Origin: Allosphingosinicella sp042666435
Lineage (GTDB): Bacteria > Pseudomonadota > Alphaproteobacteria > Sphingomonadales > Sphingomonadaceae
Reading direction: 5' to 3'
Assembly (NCBI RefSeq): GCF_042666435.1
Contig: NZ_JBHTDC010000002.1
Coordinates: 248,001 to 312,000, forward strand
DNA: 64,000 nucleotides
Positions 40,132 through 49,908 of this stretch are shown piece by piece. The notes under the pieces were generated by a model. It saw nothing but the letters and a program-made list of their open reading frames with translations. It was not told the origin of the DNA and searched no databases. The position numbers and the translations under genes were made by a program. How positions within the stretch are numbered: position 1 is the first letter of the stretch; the number at the start of each line of letters is the position of its first letter.

Positions 40132-40974
40132 CTATTCCGCGACGGCGGCGAGCATGCGCTGCGCCTGGAGGAGGTGCGGGCGGTCGATCATCCGCCCATC
40201 CAGCGACAGCGCGCCCGCGCCGGGATTCGCCTCGAACGCCGCCACGACGGCACGGGCATGGGCGATCTCGGCCTCGGACGGGGTGAAGGCCTGGTTGATG
40301 ACCGGCACCTGGTCGGGATGGATCGCCATCATGCCGGTAAAGCCGTCGCGGCGGGCGCGGGCGGCGTAGGCGGCGAGCCCCTCCAGATCGCGAAAGGCGG
40401 GATAGACGGTCTCAATCGGGGCGACTCCGGCCGCCGCCGCGCCGAACAGGCAGAGCGAGCGGGCGAGTTCGTAGGGCGGCGTGTAGCGTCCGTCGGGCTC
40501 GCGCGAGGTCGCGGCGCCGATCGCGGCCGGCAGATCCTCCGCGCCCCAGGTGAGGCCCGCGAGCCGCCTGGCGCCGCCATAGGTACCTAGCTGGAACATC
40601 GCCGCCGGCGTCTCGGTGGCGATGGCGAGGATTTTGGCGGTGGCATTGCCTTGGCTTGTCAGGCGGCGGGCGAGCTCGGCAACCGACGCGCCTCCCTCCG
40701 CCTTGGGGAGGACGATGCCGTCGGGATGGCTGTGCAATATGGCGGCGAGGTCACGATCCGCCTCGCCGCCGTCGAGCGGATTGATCCGCACCCAGAGCGA
40801 GGCGTTGAGATTGGCCGCGACAAACGCCGAGACATGCCGTCGCGCCTCGGGCTTGGCCGCCGGGGCCACCGCATCCTCCAGATCGAGGATCAGCGCGTCG
40901 GCGCCCGAGCGCAGCGCCTTCTCCATCCGGTCGAGCCGGTCGCCGGGCACGAAGAGGAGCGAACGGAGCTTCAT
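40132..40974 (-). CDS. HpcH/HpaI-family CoA ester lyase (CitE-like)
   Basis: A 280-residue protein: MKLRSLLFVPGDRLDRMEKA, SGADALILDLEDAVAP, WVRINPLDGG, GIVLPKAEGG and GLTWGAEDLPAAIGA. These are the phosphate-loop, Mg-binding and active-site segments of citrate-lyase-beta-like CoA ester lyases, which include malyl-, methylmalyl- and citramalyl-CoA lyases. It lies downstream of the MaoC hydratase and the carboxylase operon and upstream of gspO. A repeat (40987-41066) separates it from maoC. The exact substrate cannot be read from sequence. Confidence 0.88.
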   Translation of the reverse strand: MKLRSLLFVPGDRLDRMEKALRSGADALILDLEDAVAPAAKPEARRHVSAFVAANLNASLWVRINPLDGGEADRDLAAILHSHPDGIVLPKAEGGASVAELARRLTSQGNATAKILAIATETPAAMFQLGTYGGARRLAGLTWGAEDLPAAIGAATSREPDGRYTPPYELARSLCLFGAAAAGVAPIETVYPAFRDLEGLAAYAARARRDGFTGMMAIHPDQVPVINQAFTPSEAEIAHARAVVAAFEANPGAGALSLDGRMIDRPHLLQAQRMLAAVAE

Positions 40975-40986
40975 AGGACAACAGAC

Positions 40987-41066
40987 TCGTTCGTCCCGAG
41001 CGTAGTCGAGGGGCGGATGCGATGAGTCCGTGCCAGCGCCCCTCGACTTCGCTCGGGACGAACGAA
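40987..41066. repeat. Palindromic repeat, long-arm type
   Basis: TCGTTCGTCCCGAGCGTAGT (extended by CGAGGGGCG) and its inverse CGCCCCTCGACTTCGCTCGG (extended by GACGAACGA) form arms of about 29 bp. It fills the gap between the maoC stop and the citE-like start. Confidence 0.88.
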
Positions 41067-41080
41067 TGTTTGGAAGCTGG

Positions 41081-41533
41081 TCACTTTGGCCTCCGCTGCA
41101 TGAGCGCCGTCCGCTCGCACACGCAGACTAGTTCATCCCGCTGGTTCAGCATTCGATGCTCGAAGGTGACAATGCCGGCCTCGGGCCGCGATTTCGACTC
41201 CTTGAGGGCGATCACCTCGGTCTCGGCGCGGAGCGTGTCACCGATGAACACCGGCTTGGGCATCCGCACCTTGTCATAGCCAAGGTTCGCCACCAGCGTC
41301 CCCAGAGTCGTGTCGCCCACCGACAGCCCCACCATCAACGCAAAGGTGAAAGTGCCGTTGACGACGATCCGCCCGAACTCGGTGGCGGCGGCATATTCGG
41401 CGTCGAGGTGGAGCGGCTGGGCATTATGGGTCAGCGCGCTGATGAGGAGATTGTCGGTCTCCGTCACCGTGCGATGCGGCTGATGCTGAAGGCGATCGCC
41501 GACGGTCCATTCGTCATAGTAGCGGCCGGGCAT
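41081..41533 (-). CDS. MaoC-family enoyl-CoA hydratase/dehydratase
   Basis: A 150-residue hot-dog protein: RYYDEWTVGDRLQHQPHRTV, then the hydratase motif region NLLISALTHNAQPLHLDAEY and FGRIVVNGTFTFALMVGLSV. The N-x-H-x-x-x-Y/A arrangement around NAQPLHLD places the catalytic His and Asp/Asn dyad. It lies in the leucine/isovalerate operon, downstream of the biotin carboxylase subunit, and pairs with the CitE-like lyase. It may hydrate methylglutaconyl-CoA or another short branched enoyl-CoA (inference). Confidence 0.85.
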   Translation of the reverse strand: MPGRYYDEWTVGDRLQHQPHRTVTETDNLLISALTHNAQPLHLDAEYAAATEFGRIVVNGTFTFALMVGLSVGDTTLGTLVANLGYDKVRMPKPVFIGDTLRAETEVIALKESKSRPEAGIVTFEHRMLNQRDELVCVCERTALMQRRPK

Positions 41534-41538
41534 TATCT

Positions 41539-41716
41539 TTCCTCCCCCCTTGCGGGGGAGGGATGCGGAGACTTGGCAGCGTGCTGCCTAGTCGTAGCTG
41601 GATGGGGGGTGGCGCTGCGCAGCAGCGCCGCGCTCCTCCGGAGCGCACCCCCCATCCAACCTCCGCTAAGCGGCTTCGCCCCTAAGCTGCGGTATCCTTC
41701 CCCCGCAAGGGGGGAA
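41539..41716. repeat. Compound nested palindrome
   Basis: The outer arms CCTCCCCCCTTGCGGGGGAG and TTCCCCCGCAAGGGGGGAAG enclose inner arms GCTGGATGGGGGGTGGCGCT and GGAGCGCACCCCCCATCCAA plus a small central GCGCTGCGCAGCAGCGC stem. The whole 178 bp can fold on itself. It fills the gap between the carboxylase alpha-subunit and maoC. Confidence 0.85.
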
Positions 41717-41735
41717 GAGAAGGCTGTAGCTAACG

Positions 41736-43621
<1,886 letters not shown>

Positions 43622-43625
<4 letters not shown>

Positions 43626-44107
43626 TCGGATTCCAATGGGATTTGATCCGCGCGGACGTCGGCGGCGCAGGTCGGATCATTGGGAAACCGCCCTTGGTCA
43701 TCCGGCCAGGTCAGCTGTAAATACTTTGGAGGCACCAATGCTCCTGTGTAGCGCGCATACCAGGCGGCAGAACCCAGGTAACTGTCTGGAATTACTGCGT
43801 CGATGAACCGCACGGGATAGTTGTTGAGAACGCCGTCCAGTTCTAAGCCGGCCTCAGGCGCTATCCTGCGTTCGCGGAGCTCCTCGACTGCGTTGTTCAA
43901 CATTCTGACCCTCACGTCAGTCGCCAATCCGAAGCAGATCAACTCCGGCCAGCTAAAGGTCTTGGGTAAGCCGATCGTGTAAGACCACCACTCCTGCGGA
44001 TCATCACTACCGGCAGCCGGGGCGACCGAGAGCACGAACCATCCGTGGCTATCGACCACGTCAACGATTTTCTGTTCGAAGGCGTCGAGTACTCTCTTGC
44101 CCATCAT
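43622..44107 (-). CDS. DUF4262 domain protein inside the carboxylase operon
   Basis: A 161-residue protein starting MMGKRVLDAFEQKIVDVVDS (a second ATG follows at once). It has SHGWFVLSVAP, EWWSYTIGLPKTFSWPELIC and VLNNYPVRFIDAVIPDSY, the DUF4262 pattern. The function is unknown. Its start overlaps the end of the carboxyltransferase gene and its stop overlaps the biotin-carboxylase start, so it is seamlessly built into the operon. Its base composition is visibly lower in GC than that of both neighbours, which suggests later acquisition. In many leucine operons an enoyl-CoA hydratase gene sits at this place (from memory). Confidence 0.8.
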
Positions 44108-45702
44108 CACATCCTGAACAGGCCGAACTGGGCCCGCTCCGGTATCGGCGCGTTCAGCGTCGCCGCGAAGGCCAGGCCCAGCACGTCGCGCGTCTGGGCC
44201 GGATCGATGATGCCGTCGTCCCACAGCCGGGCGGTGGCGTGATACGGATTGCCCTCATCCTCATAACGCTGGCGGATCGGGGCCTTGAACGCCTCCGCCT
44301 CCTCCGGCGTCCAGGCCTCCGCATCCTTGTGCACCGTCGCCAGCACGCTCGCCGCCTGCTCGCCGCCCATCACCGAGATGCGCGAATTGGGCCAGGTGAA
44401 CAGGAACCTCGGCGAGTAAGCCCGCCCGCACATGCCGTAATTGCCGGCGCCGAAGCTGCCGCCGATCAGGACGGTGATCTTGGGCACCTGCGCCGTCGCC
44501 ACCGCCGTCACCAGCTTGGCGCCGTTCTTGGCGATCCCTTCCGCCTCATATTTGCCGCCGACCATGAAGCCGGAAATGTTCTGGAGGAACAGCAAGGGCG
44601 TCCGCCGCTGGCAGGCGAGCTCGATGAAATGCGCGCCTTTCAAGGCGCTCTCACTGAACAATATGCCGTTATTCGCCAGGATCGCCACCGGCATGCCCCA
44701 GATGCGGGCGAAGCCGCAGACGAGGGTGGTGCCGTAAAGCGCCTTGAACTCGTGGAACTCGGAAGCATCGACGATGCGGCCGATCACCTCGTGCACGTCA
44801 TAGGGCGTGCGCACGTCGTCGGGGATGATGCCGTAAAGCTCCTCCGGATCGAGCTTCGGCTCGACCGGGTCGACAATATCCAAGTCGACGGACTTTACAC
44901 TGTTGAGCCGCGCCACGATGTCGCGGACGATGGCCAGCGCATGATCGTCATTCTCGGCGACATGGTCGACGACGCCGGATTTCCGCCCATGCAGGTCGCC
45001 GCCGCCGAGATCTTCCGCGGAAATCACCTCGCCCGTCGCCGCCTTCACCAGCGGAGGTCCGGCGAGGAAGATCGTGCCCTGGTTGCGGACGATCACGCTC
45101 TCGTCCGACATGGCGGGCACATAGGCGCCGCCCGCCGTGCAGCTTCCCATCACGCAGGCGATCTGCGCAATACCCATGCTGCTCATCTGCGCTTGGTTGA
45201 AGAAGATGCGGCCGAAATGGTCGCGGTCCGGAAACACCTCGGCCTGGTGCGGCAGGTTGGCGCCGCCCGAGTCCACGAGGTACACGCACGGCAGCCGGTT
45301 CTGCAGCGCGATCTCCTGGGCGCGGAGATGCTTCTTCACCGTCATCGGGAAATAGGCGCCGCCCTTCACGGTGGGATCGTTGGCGACGATCATCACCTCG
45401 CGGCCCGACACGCGGCCGATCCCGCAGATCATCCCCGCGCCGGGCGCTTCGCCTTTGTACATGTCGCAGGCGGCGAGCTGGCCGATCTCCAGGAATGGCG
45501 AGCCCGGATCGAGCAGCCGCGCCACGCGGTCCCTCGGTAGCAATTTGCCCCGCGCCACGTGCCGTTCGCGATGCTTCTCCGATCCGCCCAGCGCCGCCTT
45601 CGCCACACTCTCGCGAAGGTCGTCGGCGAGCGCGCGATTGTGCGCGGCATAGCGGCGGAAGGTGTCGGAGCCCTCGTCGGTCTTGGAGATGATCTGCACC
45701 AT
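44107..45702 (-). CDS. Methylcrotonyl-CoA carboxylase carboxyltransferase subunit
   Basis: A 531-residue beta subunit: HVARGKLLPRDRVARLLDPG, GICGIGRVSGREVMIVANDP-like, CVYLVDSGGANLPHQAEVFP, AQIACVMGSCTAGGAYVPAM and GGSFGAGNYGMCGRAYSPRF. These are carboxyltransferase oxyanion-hole signatures. Together with the biotin subunit it converts 3-methylcrotonyl-CoA to 3-methylglutaconyl-CoA. The length is as expected. The order downstream is DUF4262 and then the alpha subunit. Confidence 0.93.
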   Translation of the reverse strand: MVQIISKTDEGSDTFRRYAAHNRALADDLRESVAKAALGGSEKHRERHVARGKLLPRDRVARLLDPGSPFLEIGQLAACDMYKGEAPGAGMICGIGRVSGREVMIVANDPTVKGGAYFPMTVKKHLRAQEIALQNRLPCVYLVDSGGANLPHQAEVFPDRDHFGRIFFNQAQMSSMGIAQIACVMGSCTAGGAYVPAMSDESVIVRNQGTIFLAGPPLVKAATGEVISAEDLGGGDLHGRKSGVVDHVAENDDHALAIVRDIVARLNSVKSVDLDIVDPVEPKLDPEELYGIIPDDVRTPYDVHEVIGRIVDASEFHEFKALYGTTLVCGFARIWGMPVAILANNGILFSESALKGAHFIELACQRRTPLLFLQNISGFMVGGKYEAEGIAKNGAKLVTAVATAQVPKITVLIGGSFGAGNYGMCGRAYSPRFLFTWPNSRISVMGGEQAASVLATVHKDAEAWTPEEAEAFKAPIRQRYEDEGNPYHATARLWDDGIIDPAQTRDVLGLAFAATLNAPIPERAQFGLFRM

Positions 45703-45714
45703 CAGCCCCCCAAC

Positions 45715-45800
45715 CCGCTCAGGCTGAGCCTGTCGAAGCCCTGCCTTTTCCTTCCGCCCATGAAGAAGAGCAGCCCTTCGACACGCTCAGGGTAAGCGGT
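45715..45800. repeat. Imperfect palindromic repeat
   Basis: CCGCTCAGGCTGAGCCTGTC, extended by GAAGCCCTG, faces CAGCCCTTCGACACGCTCAG, extended by GGTAAGCGG. The spacer contains an unrelated run. It lies between the carboxyltransferase and the small membrane protein. Confidence 0.7.
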
Positions 45801-45817
45801 GGTGAGCGCGCGTGACC

Positions 45818-46072
45818 TCACGCCCCCGTCTCCACCGGCCGCTTGCGGATGAGGTAGCGGTAAATGCCGAGCAGGTTGATGCCGAACAAAACGATATTCT
45901 GGGTCAAGAGCCCCCCTTCCTCGTCCATCAGCCCGTAGCCGATCCAGGCGAGGCTGGCGAAGGTGAACAAGACGAAGCCCCACCCGGTGATCCGCCGCCC
46001 GAAATCGAGCGAGATCATGAACGCCGCGACGATCCCGCCGATGGTGGCGAACCATTCGAGGACGGGGATCAT
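45818..46072 (-). CDS. Small membrane protein, 84 aa
   Basis: The ATG complementary to 46070-46072 gives MIPVLEWFATIGGIVAAFMI, followed by two or three hydrophobic helices (GWGFVLFTFASLAWIGYGLM; IVLFGINLLGIYRYLI). The build resembles half-size PQ-loop-like proteins, without the PQ pair. The frame continues upstream into a translated repeat, but the repeat is intergenic and the start after it is preferred. It sits between isovaleryl-CoA dehydrogenase and carboxylase genes, flanked by a repeat on each side. The function is unknown. Confidence 0.65.
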   Translation of the reverse strand: MIPVLEWFATIGGIVAAFMISLDFGRRITGWGFVLFTFASLAWIGYGLMDEEGGLLTQNIVLFGINLLGIYRYLIRKRPVETGA

Positions 46073-46088
46073 TCGGCCATCCCCATCT

Positions 46089-46181
46089 TCGTCATCCCCG
46101 CGAAAGCGGGGATCCCGCCTCTTCTTTTCCGGCTCCGGCGCGGAAGTGAAGCGGGATTCCCGCTTTCGCGGGAATGACGAA
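46089..46181. repeat. Palindromic repeat downstream of isovaleryl-CoA dehydrogenase
   Basis: Hairpins GTCATCCCCGCGAAAGCGGG and GGGATTCCCGCTTTCGCGGG have complementary ends CTTTCGTCAT-like and ATGACGAAAG. It is the same type as 24501-24588. Confidence 0.85.
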
Positions 46182-46193
46182 AGAGGTTGCACG

Positions 46194-47345
46194 TCATGCC
46201 CCGATCAACTCCCGACCGATCAGCATCCGCCTGATCTCGTTGGTGCCCGCACCGATGTCGAGCAATTTGGCGTCTCGCGCATAGCGTTCGACCGGCCAGT
46301 CCTTGGTATAGCCCGCGCCGCCCAGCGCCTGGATCGCCTCCAGGCTCGTCTTCACCGCATTCTCGCTCGCGAGCAGGATCGCGCCCGCCGCGTCGAACCG
46401 CGTCGTCTTGCCGGCGTCGCAGGCCCGCGCCACCGCATAGACATAGGCCCGCGCCGAATTGAGCGCGACATACATGTCCGCCACCTTGGCCTGGATGAGC
46501 TGGAAGCTGCCGATCGGCGTCCCGAACTGCTTGCGCTCCCGCACATAGGGAATGACCACGTCGAGGCAGGCCTGCATGATGCCGAGCTGGATGCCCGCCA
46601 GCACCGTCCGCTCGTAATCGAGGCCCGACATCAGCACGCCGACCCCGCCATTTTCCGGCCCCATCACCTGGCTTTCGGGCACCTCGCAATCGTTGAAGAC
46701 GAGCTCGGCGGTCGGGCTTCCGCGCATCCCCATCTTGTCGATCTTCTGGCCGATCGAGAAGCCTGGCATGTCCTTCTCGATGATGAAGGTGGTGATGCCG
46801 CGGCTCCCCTCCCCCGTCTTCGCATAGACCACCAAAGTATCGGCATAAGCCGCGTTGGTGATCCAGAATTTGGTGCCGTTGAGAATGTAGCGGTCGCCTT
46901 TCTTCTCGGCCCGCATCTTCATGCCCACCACGTCCGAACCCGCCCCGGCTTCCGACATGGCGAGCGATCCGACATGTTCGCCGGAAATCAGCTTGGGCAG
47001 ATACTTCGCCTTCTGCTCCGGGCTCGCCCAGCGCCTGATCTGGTTGACGCACAGGTTCGAATGCGCGCCGTAGCTGAGGCCGATCGAGGCGGAAGCCCGC
47101 GCCACTTCCTCCTGCGCCACGACATGCTCCAGATAACCCAGGCCGAGTCCGCCATCCTCCTCCGCCACCGTGATCCCGTGCAGCCCGAGCGCCCCCATTT
47201 CCGGCCACAATTCGGTCGGGAACCAGTCCTCCGCGTCGATCCGGGCGGCGAGCGGCGCGATGCGGTCGGCGGCGAAGCGGCGCGTCGTGTCGCGGATGGT
47301 GTCGGCCATCTCGCCCAACGCGAAATCGAGCCCGAGTTCGGACAT
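46194..47345 (-). CDS. Isovaleryl-CoA dehydrogenase
   Basis: A 383-residue acyl-CoA dehydrogenase: FALGEMADTIRDTTRRFAAD, SAMSEAGAGSDVV-type FAD segment (SLAMSEAGAGSDVVGMKMRA), NGTKFWITNAAYADTLVVYA, LDYERTVLAGIQLGIMQACL and IGAGTNEIRRMLIGRELIGA. LDYER with the catalytic Glu position in the helix is the isovaleryl-CoA dehydrogenase subgroup signature. It opens the leucine/isovalerate operon on the minus strand. Electrons pass to ETF. Confidence 0.9.
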   Translation of the reverse strand: MSELGLDFALGEMADTIRDTTRRFAADRIAPLAARIDAEDWFPTELWPEMGALGLHGITVAEEDGGLGLGYLEHVVAQEEVARASASIGLSYGAHSNLCVNQIRRWASPEQKAKYLPKLISGEHVGSLAMSEAGAGSDVVGMKMRAEKKGDRYILNGTKFWITNAAYADTLVVYAKTGEGSRGITTFIIEKDMPGFSIGQKIDKMGMRGSPTAELVFNDCEVPESQVMGPENGGVGVLMSGLDYERTVLAGIQLGIMQACLDVVIPYVRERKQFGTPIGSFQLIQAKVADMYVALNSARAYVYAVARACDAGKTTRFDAAGAILLASENAVKTSLEAIQALGGAGYTKDWPVERYARDAKLLDIGAGTNEIRRMLIGRELIGA

Positions 47346-47433
47346 ACATGGTCTCCTGTTGGCCCCGGCCCTAGCAGAGCGGCGAGGATTTGAACAAGCG
47401 AAGGCATCGCCTTATGTGCGGGTCCAATCCTCC

Positions 47434-47546
47434 CGCTCATCCTGAGGAGGGACCGAGCCTGGCGAAGTCCCGTCTCGAAGGACCGGCCTGCGTGCGTCCT
47501 TCGAGACGCCGGTTCGACAGGCTCACCGACTCCTCAGGATGAGCGG
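47434..47546. repeat. Long palindromic repeat (CTCATCCTGAGGA type)
   Basis: The outer arms CGCTCATCCTGAGGA and TCCTCAGGATGAGCG and the inner GTCTCGAAGGAC / GTCCTTCGAGAC give a nested structure of about 110 bp. It lies in the divergent gap between isovaleryl-CoA dehydrogenase and the thiolase, where promoters are expected. Confidence 0.88.
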
Positions 47547-47567
47547 CTCTGAATTGGAGCTACTTGA

Positions 47568-48752
47568 ATGACCGATCCCATCGTCATCCTCTCCTACGCC
47601 CGCACCCCGATGGGCGGCTTCCAGGGCAACCTCTCCGGCGCCAGCGCGACCGACCTCGGCTCGACCGCCGTCAGGGCCGCGGTCGAGCGCGCGGGAGTCT
47701 CCGCCGCCGACATCGACAAGATCTTCATGGGCTGCGTCCTTCCCGCCGGTCTCGGCCAAGCCCCCGCGAGGCAAGCCGCATTGGGCGCCGGCCTCCCCCG
47801 CTCGGTGGAAGCCACCACGGTCAACAAGGTCTGCGGCTCAGGCATGCAGGCGGCGATCTTCGCCCACGACATGCTCGCCGCCGGCTCGGCCGACCTGATC
47901 GTCGCCGGCGGCATGGAATCGATGTCCAACGCCCCCTACCTCATGAAGAAGCACCGCGCCGGCGCCCGCATCGGCCACGACATGGTCTACGATCACATGA
48001 TGCTCGACGGCCTCGAGGACGCCTATGATTCAGGCCGCGCCATGGGCACGTTCGCCGAGGATTCGGCGCGCGAATATCAATTCACCCGCGAGGCCCAGGA
48101 CGAATATGCGATCGAATCCCTCCGCCGCGCGACCGAAGCGATCAGGAGCGGCGCCTTCGACCGAGAGACCACGCCGGTCACCGTCAAGACCCGCAAGGGC
48201 GAGGAGATCGTGGCCGTCGACGAGCAGCCCGGCAAGTCCAACCCCGAGAAGATCCCCGGCCTCAAGCCCGCCTTCGCCAGGGACGGCACCATCACCGCCG
48301 CCAACGCGTCGAGCATCAGCGACGGCGCCGCCGCCTTGGTCATCACGCGGGCGAGCATCGCCGACCGCCTAGGCGTCAAGCCGGTCGCCCGCATCGTCGC
48401 CCACGCCGCCCATGCGCAGGAGCCGAGCCAGTTCACCACCGCCCCCGTCCCCGCCGTGCGCAAGGCGCTGGAGAAAGCCGGCTGGAGCATCGGCGAGGTC
48501 GACCTGTTCGAAGTCAACGAAGCCTTCGCCTGCGTCGCCATGATCGCCATGCGCGACCTCGGCATTCCGCGCGAAGTCCTCAACGTCCACGGCGGCGCGA
48601 CGGCGTTGGGCCACCCGATCGGCGCCAGCGGCGCGCGGTTGCTCGCGACCCTGCTCTCAGCCCTGGAAACCCACGGCCAGCGCCGCGGCCTGGCCACCCT
48701 GTGCATCGGCGGCGGCGAAGCTACGGCGATGGCGGTGGAGTTGGTGGATTAG
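47568..48752 (+). CDS. Acetyl-CoA acetyltransferase (thiolase)
   Basis: A 394-residue thiolase: catalytic Cys in VNKVCGSGMQAAIFAHDM near residue 88, EVNEAFACVAMIAMRDLG, His in GHPIGASGARLLATLL near 350 and the second Cys in LCIGGGEATAMAVE near 379. It may cleave acetoacetyl-CoA from leucine breakdown or run in reverse for acetoacetyl-CoA synthesis. It diverges from the isovaleryl-CoA dehydrogenase across a repeat. Confidence 0.93.
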   Translation: MTDPIVILSYARTPMGGFQGNLSGASATDLGSTAVRAAVERAGVSAADIDKIFMGCVLPAGLGQAPARQAALGAGLPRSVEATTVNKVCGSGMQAAIFAHDMLAAGSADLIVAGGMESMSNAPYLMKKHRAGARIGHDMVYDHMMLDGLEDAYDSGRAMGTFAEDSAREYQFTREAQDEYAIESLRRATEAIRSGAFDRETTPVTVKTRKGEEIVAVDEQPGKSNPEKIPGLKPAFARDGTITAANASSISDGAAALVITRASIADRLGVKPVARIVAHAAHAQEPSQFTTAPVPAVRKALEKAGWSIGEVDLFEVNEAFACVAMIAMRDLGIPREVLNVHGGATALGHPIGASGARLLATLLSALETHGQRRGLATLCIGGGEATAMAVELVD

Positions 48753-48840
48753 GCATTTCGGCGGGTCGAGACCGGCCGCCCGCGTCTATCCCCGCAGGGG
48801 AGAATCGGAACCCCGCGTCCGCGCATTCGCTTGACGGGGC

Positions 48841-49908
48841 ATGGACGAACTCATCCTCCAGCCGCTCCGCGACTGGCTCCCCGCATGGGCGGAAGGTCCG
48901 GCGACCCTGGGCGCGGCGCTGGTGCTGGCGCTGGTCCTGCACTGGGCGCTGATGCGGATCGCAGCGCGCGTCGCGCGCCGCTCCTCCGGCCTCAGTCCCG
49001 ACGTGGTGACCTGCGCGGGGACACCGCTTCGCCTCCTTTTCATGGTAGCGGCCTTCATCGCGATGCTCCCCGCGCTCGATCTGGATGCGCGGATGGAGGA
49101 GGTGGTGCGCCGCGTGCTCGCGCTCGCCATCCCGGCTCTGCTCGGCTGGCTCGCGATCCGCCTGCTGAAGACGATCCGCGGCATCGTCGAGCATCGCTCC
49201 GACATCTCCGTGCCCGACAATCTGCGCGCCCGCCGCCGCCGCACCCGCGTCGCCATCCTCTATCGCGTGTCGGTGATCCTGGTCGGCGTGGTCACGCTCT
49301 GCTTCATGCTGATGACCATCCCCGCGGTTAGGGCCGTTGGGCTCACCCTGTTCGCATCGGCCGGGATCGCCGGCCTCGCCGTCGCGGCCGCCGCCCAGCC
49401 GGCGCTCAAGAATTTGATCGCCGGAATCCAGCTCGCCTTCACCGAGCCGATCCGCATCGACGACGTCGTCATCATCGAGCGCGAATGGGGCCGGATCGAG
49501 GAAATCCGCCTCACCTACGTCGTCGTCCGCCTCTGGGACGACCGCAGGCTCGTCGTGCCGGTCTCGCGCTTTCTCGAATCGAGCTTCCAGAACTGGACGC
49601 GAGAATCGGCGCATCTGCTTGGCGCTGTCCATCTGCACCTCGATTCGACCGTCGACGTGCCGCCGATCCGCGACAAGCTGCTGGCGCTGGCCGAGGCGCA
49701 TCCCCTCTGGGACCGGAGGGTGGCGGTCCTCCAGGTCGTCGAGGCGAGACCCCAGGCCGTCGAGCTCCGCGCCCTGGTCAGCGCCCGCGACGCGGGCCAG
49801 GCATTCGACCTGCGCTGCGACCTGCGCGAAGCGCTGCTCGCTTATGTCCGCGACACCCAGCCGGGCGCCCTCCCCCGCAGCCGGACTGAGCTGGTCGGCG
49901 AAGCTTAG
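48841..49908 (+). CDS. MscS-family mechanosensitive channel
   Basis: A 355-residue protein with about four N-terminal helices, then the pore helix region VGLTLFASAGIAGLAVAAAA followed by QPALKNLIAGIQLAFTEPIR, the MscS signature. A beta-domain with IIEREWGRIEEIRLTYVVVR and an alpha/beta C-terminal domain complete it. It probably relieves osmotic downshock. The final TAG overlaps the otsA stop on the other strand. Having a channel beside the trehalose operon fits an osmotic-stress theme (inference). Confidence 0.9.
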   Translation: MDELILQPLRDWLPAWAEGPATLGAALVLALVLHWALMRIAARVARRSSGLSPDVVTCAGTPLRLLFMVAAFIAMLPALDLDARMEEVVRRVLALAIPALLGWLAIRLLKTIRGIVEHRSDISVPDNLRARRRRTRVAILYRVSVILVGVVTLCFMLMTIPAVRAVGLTLFASAGIAGLAVAAAAQPALKNLIAGIQLAFTEPIRIDDVVIIEREWGRIEEIRLTYVVVRLWDDRRLVVPVSRFLESSFQNWTRESAHLLGAVHLHLDSTVDVPPIRDKLLALAEAHPLWDRRVAVLQVVEARPQAVELRALVSARDAGQAFDLRCDLREALLAYVRDTQPGALPRSRTELVGEA

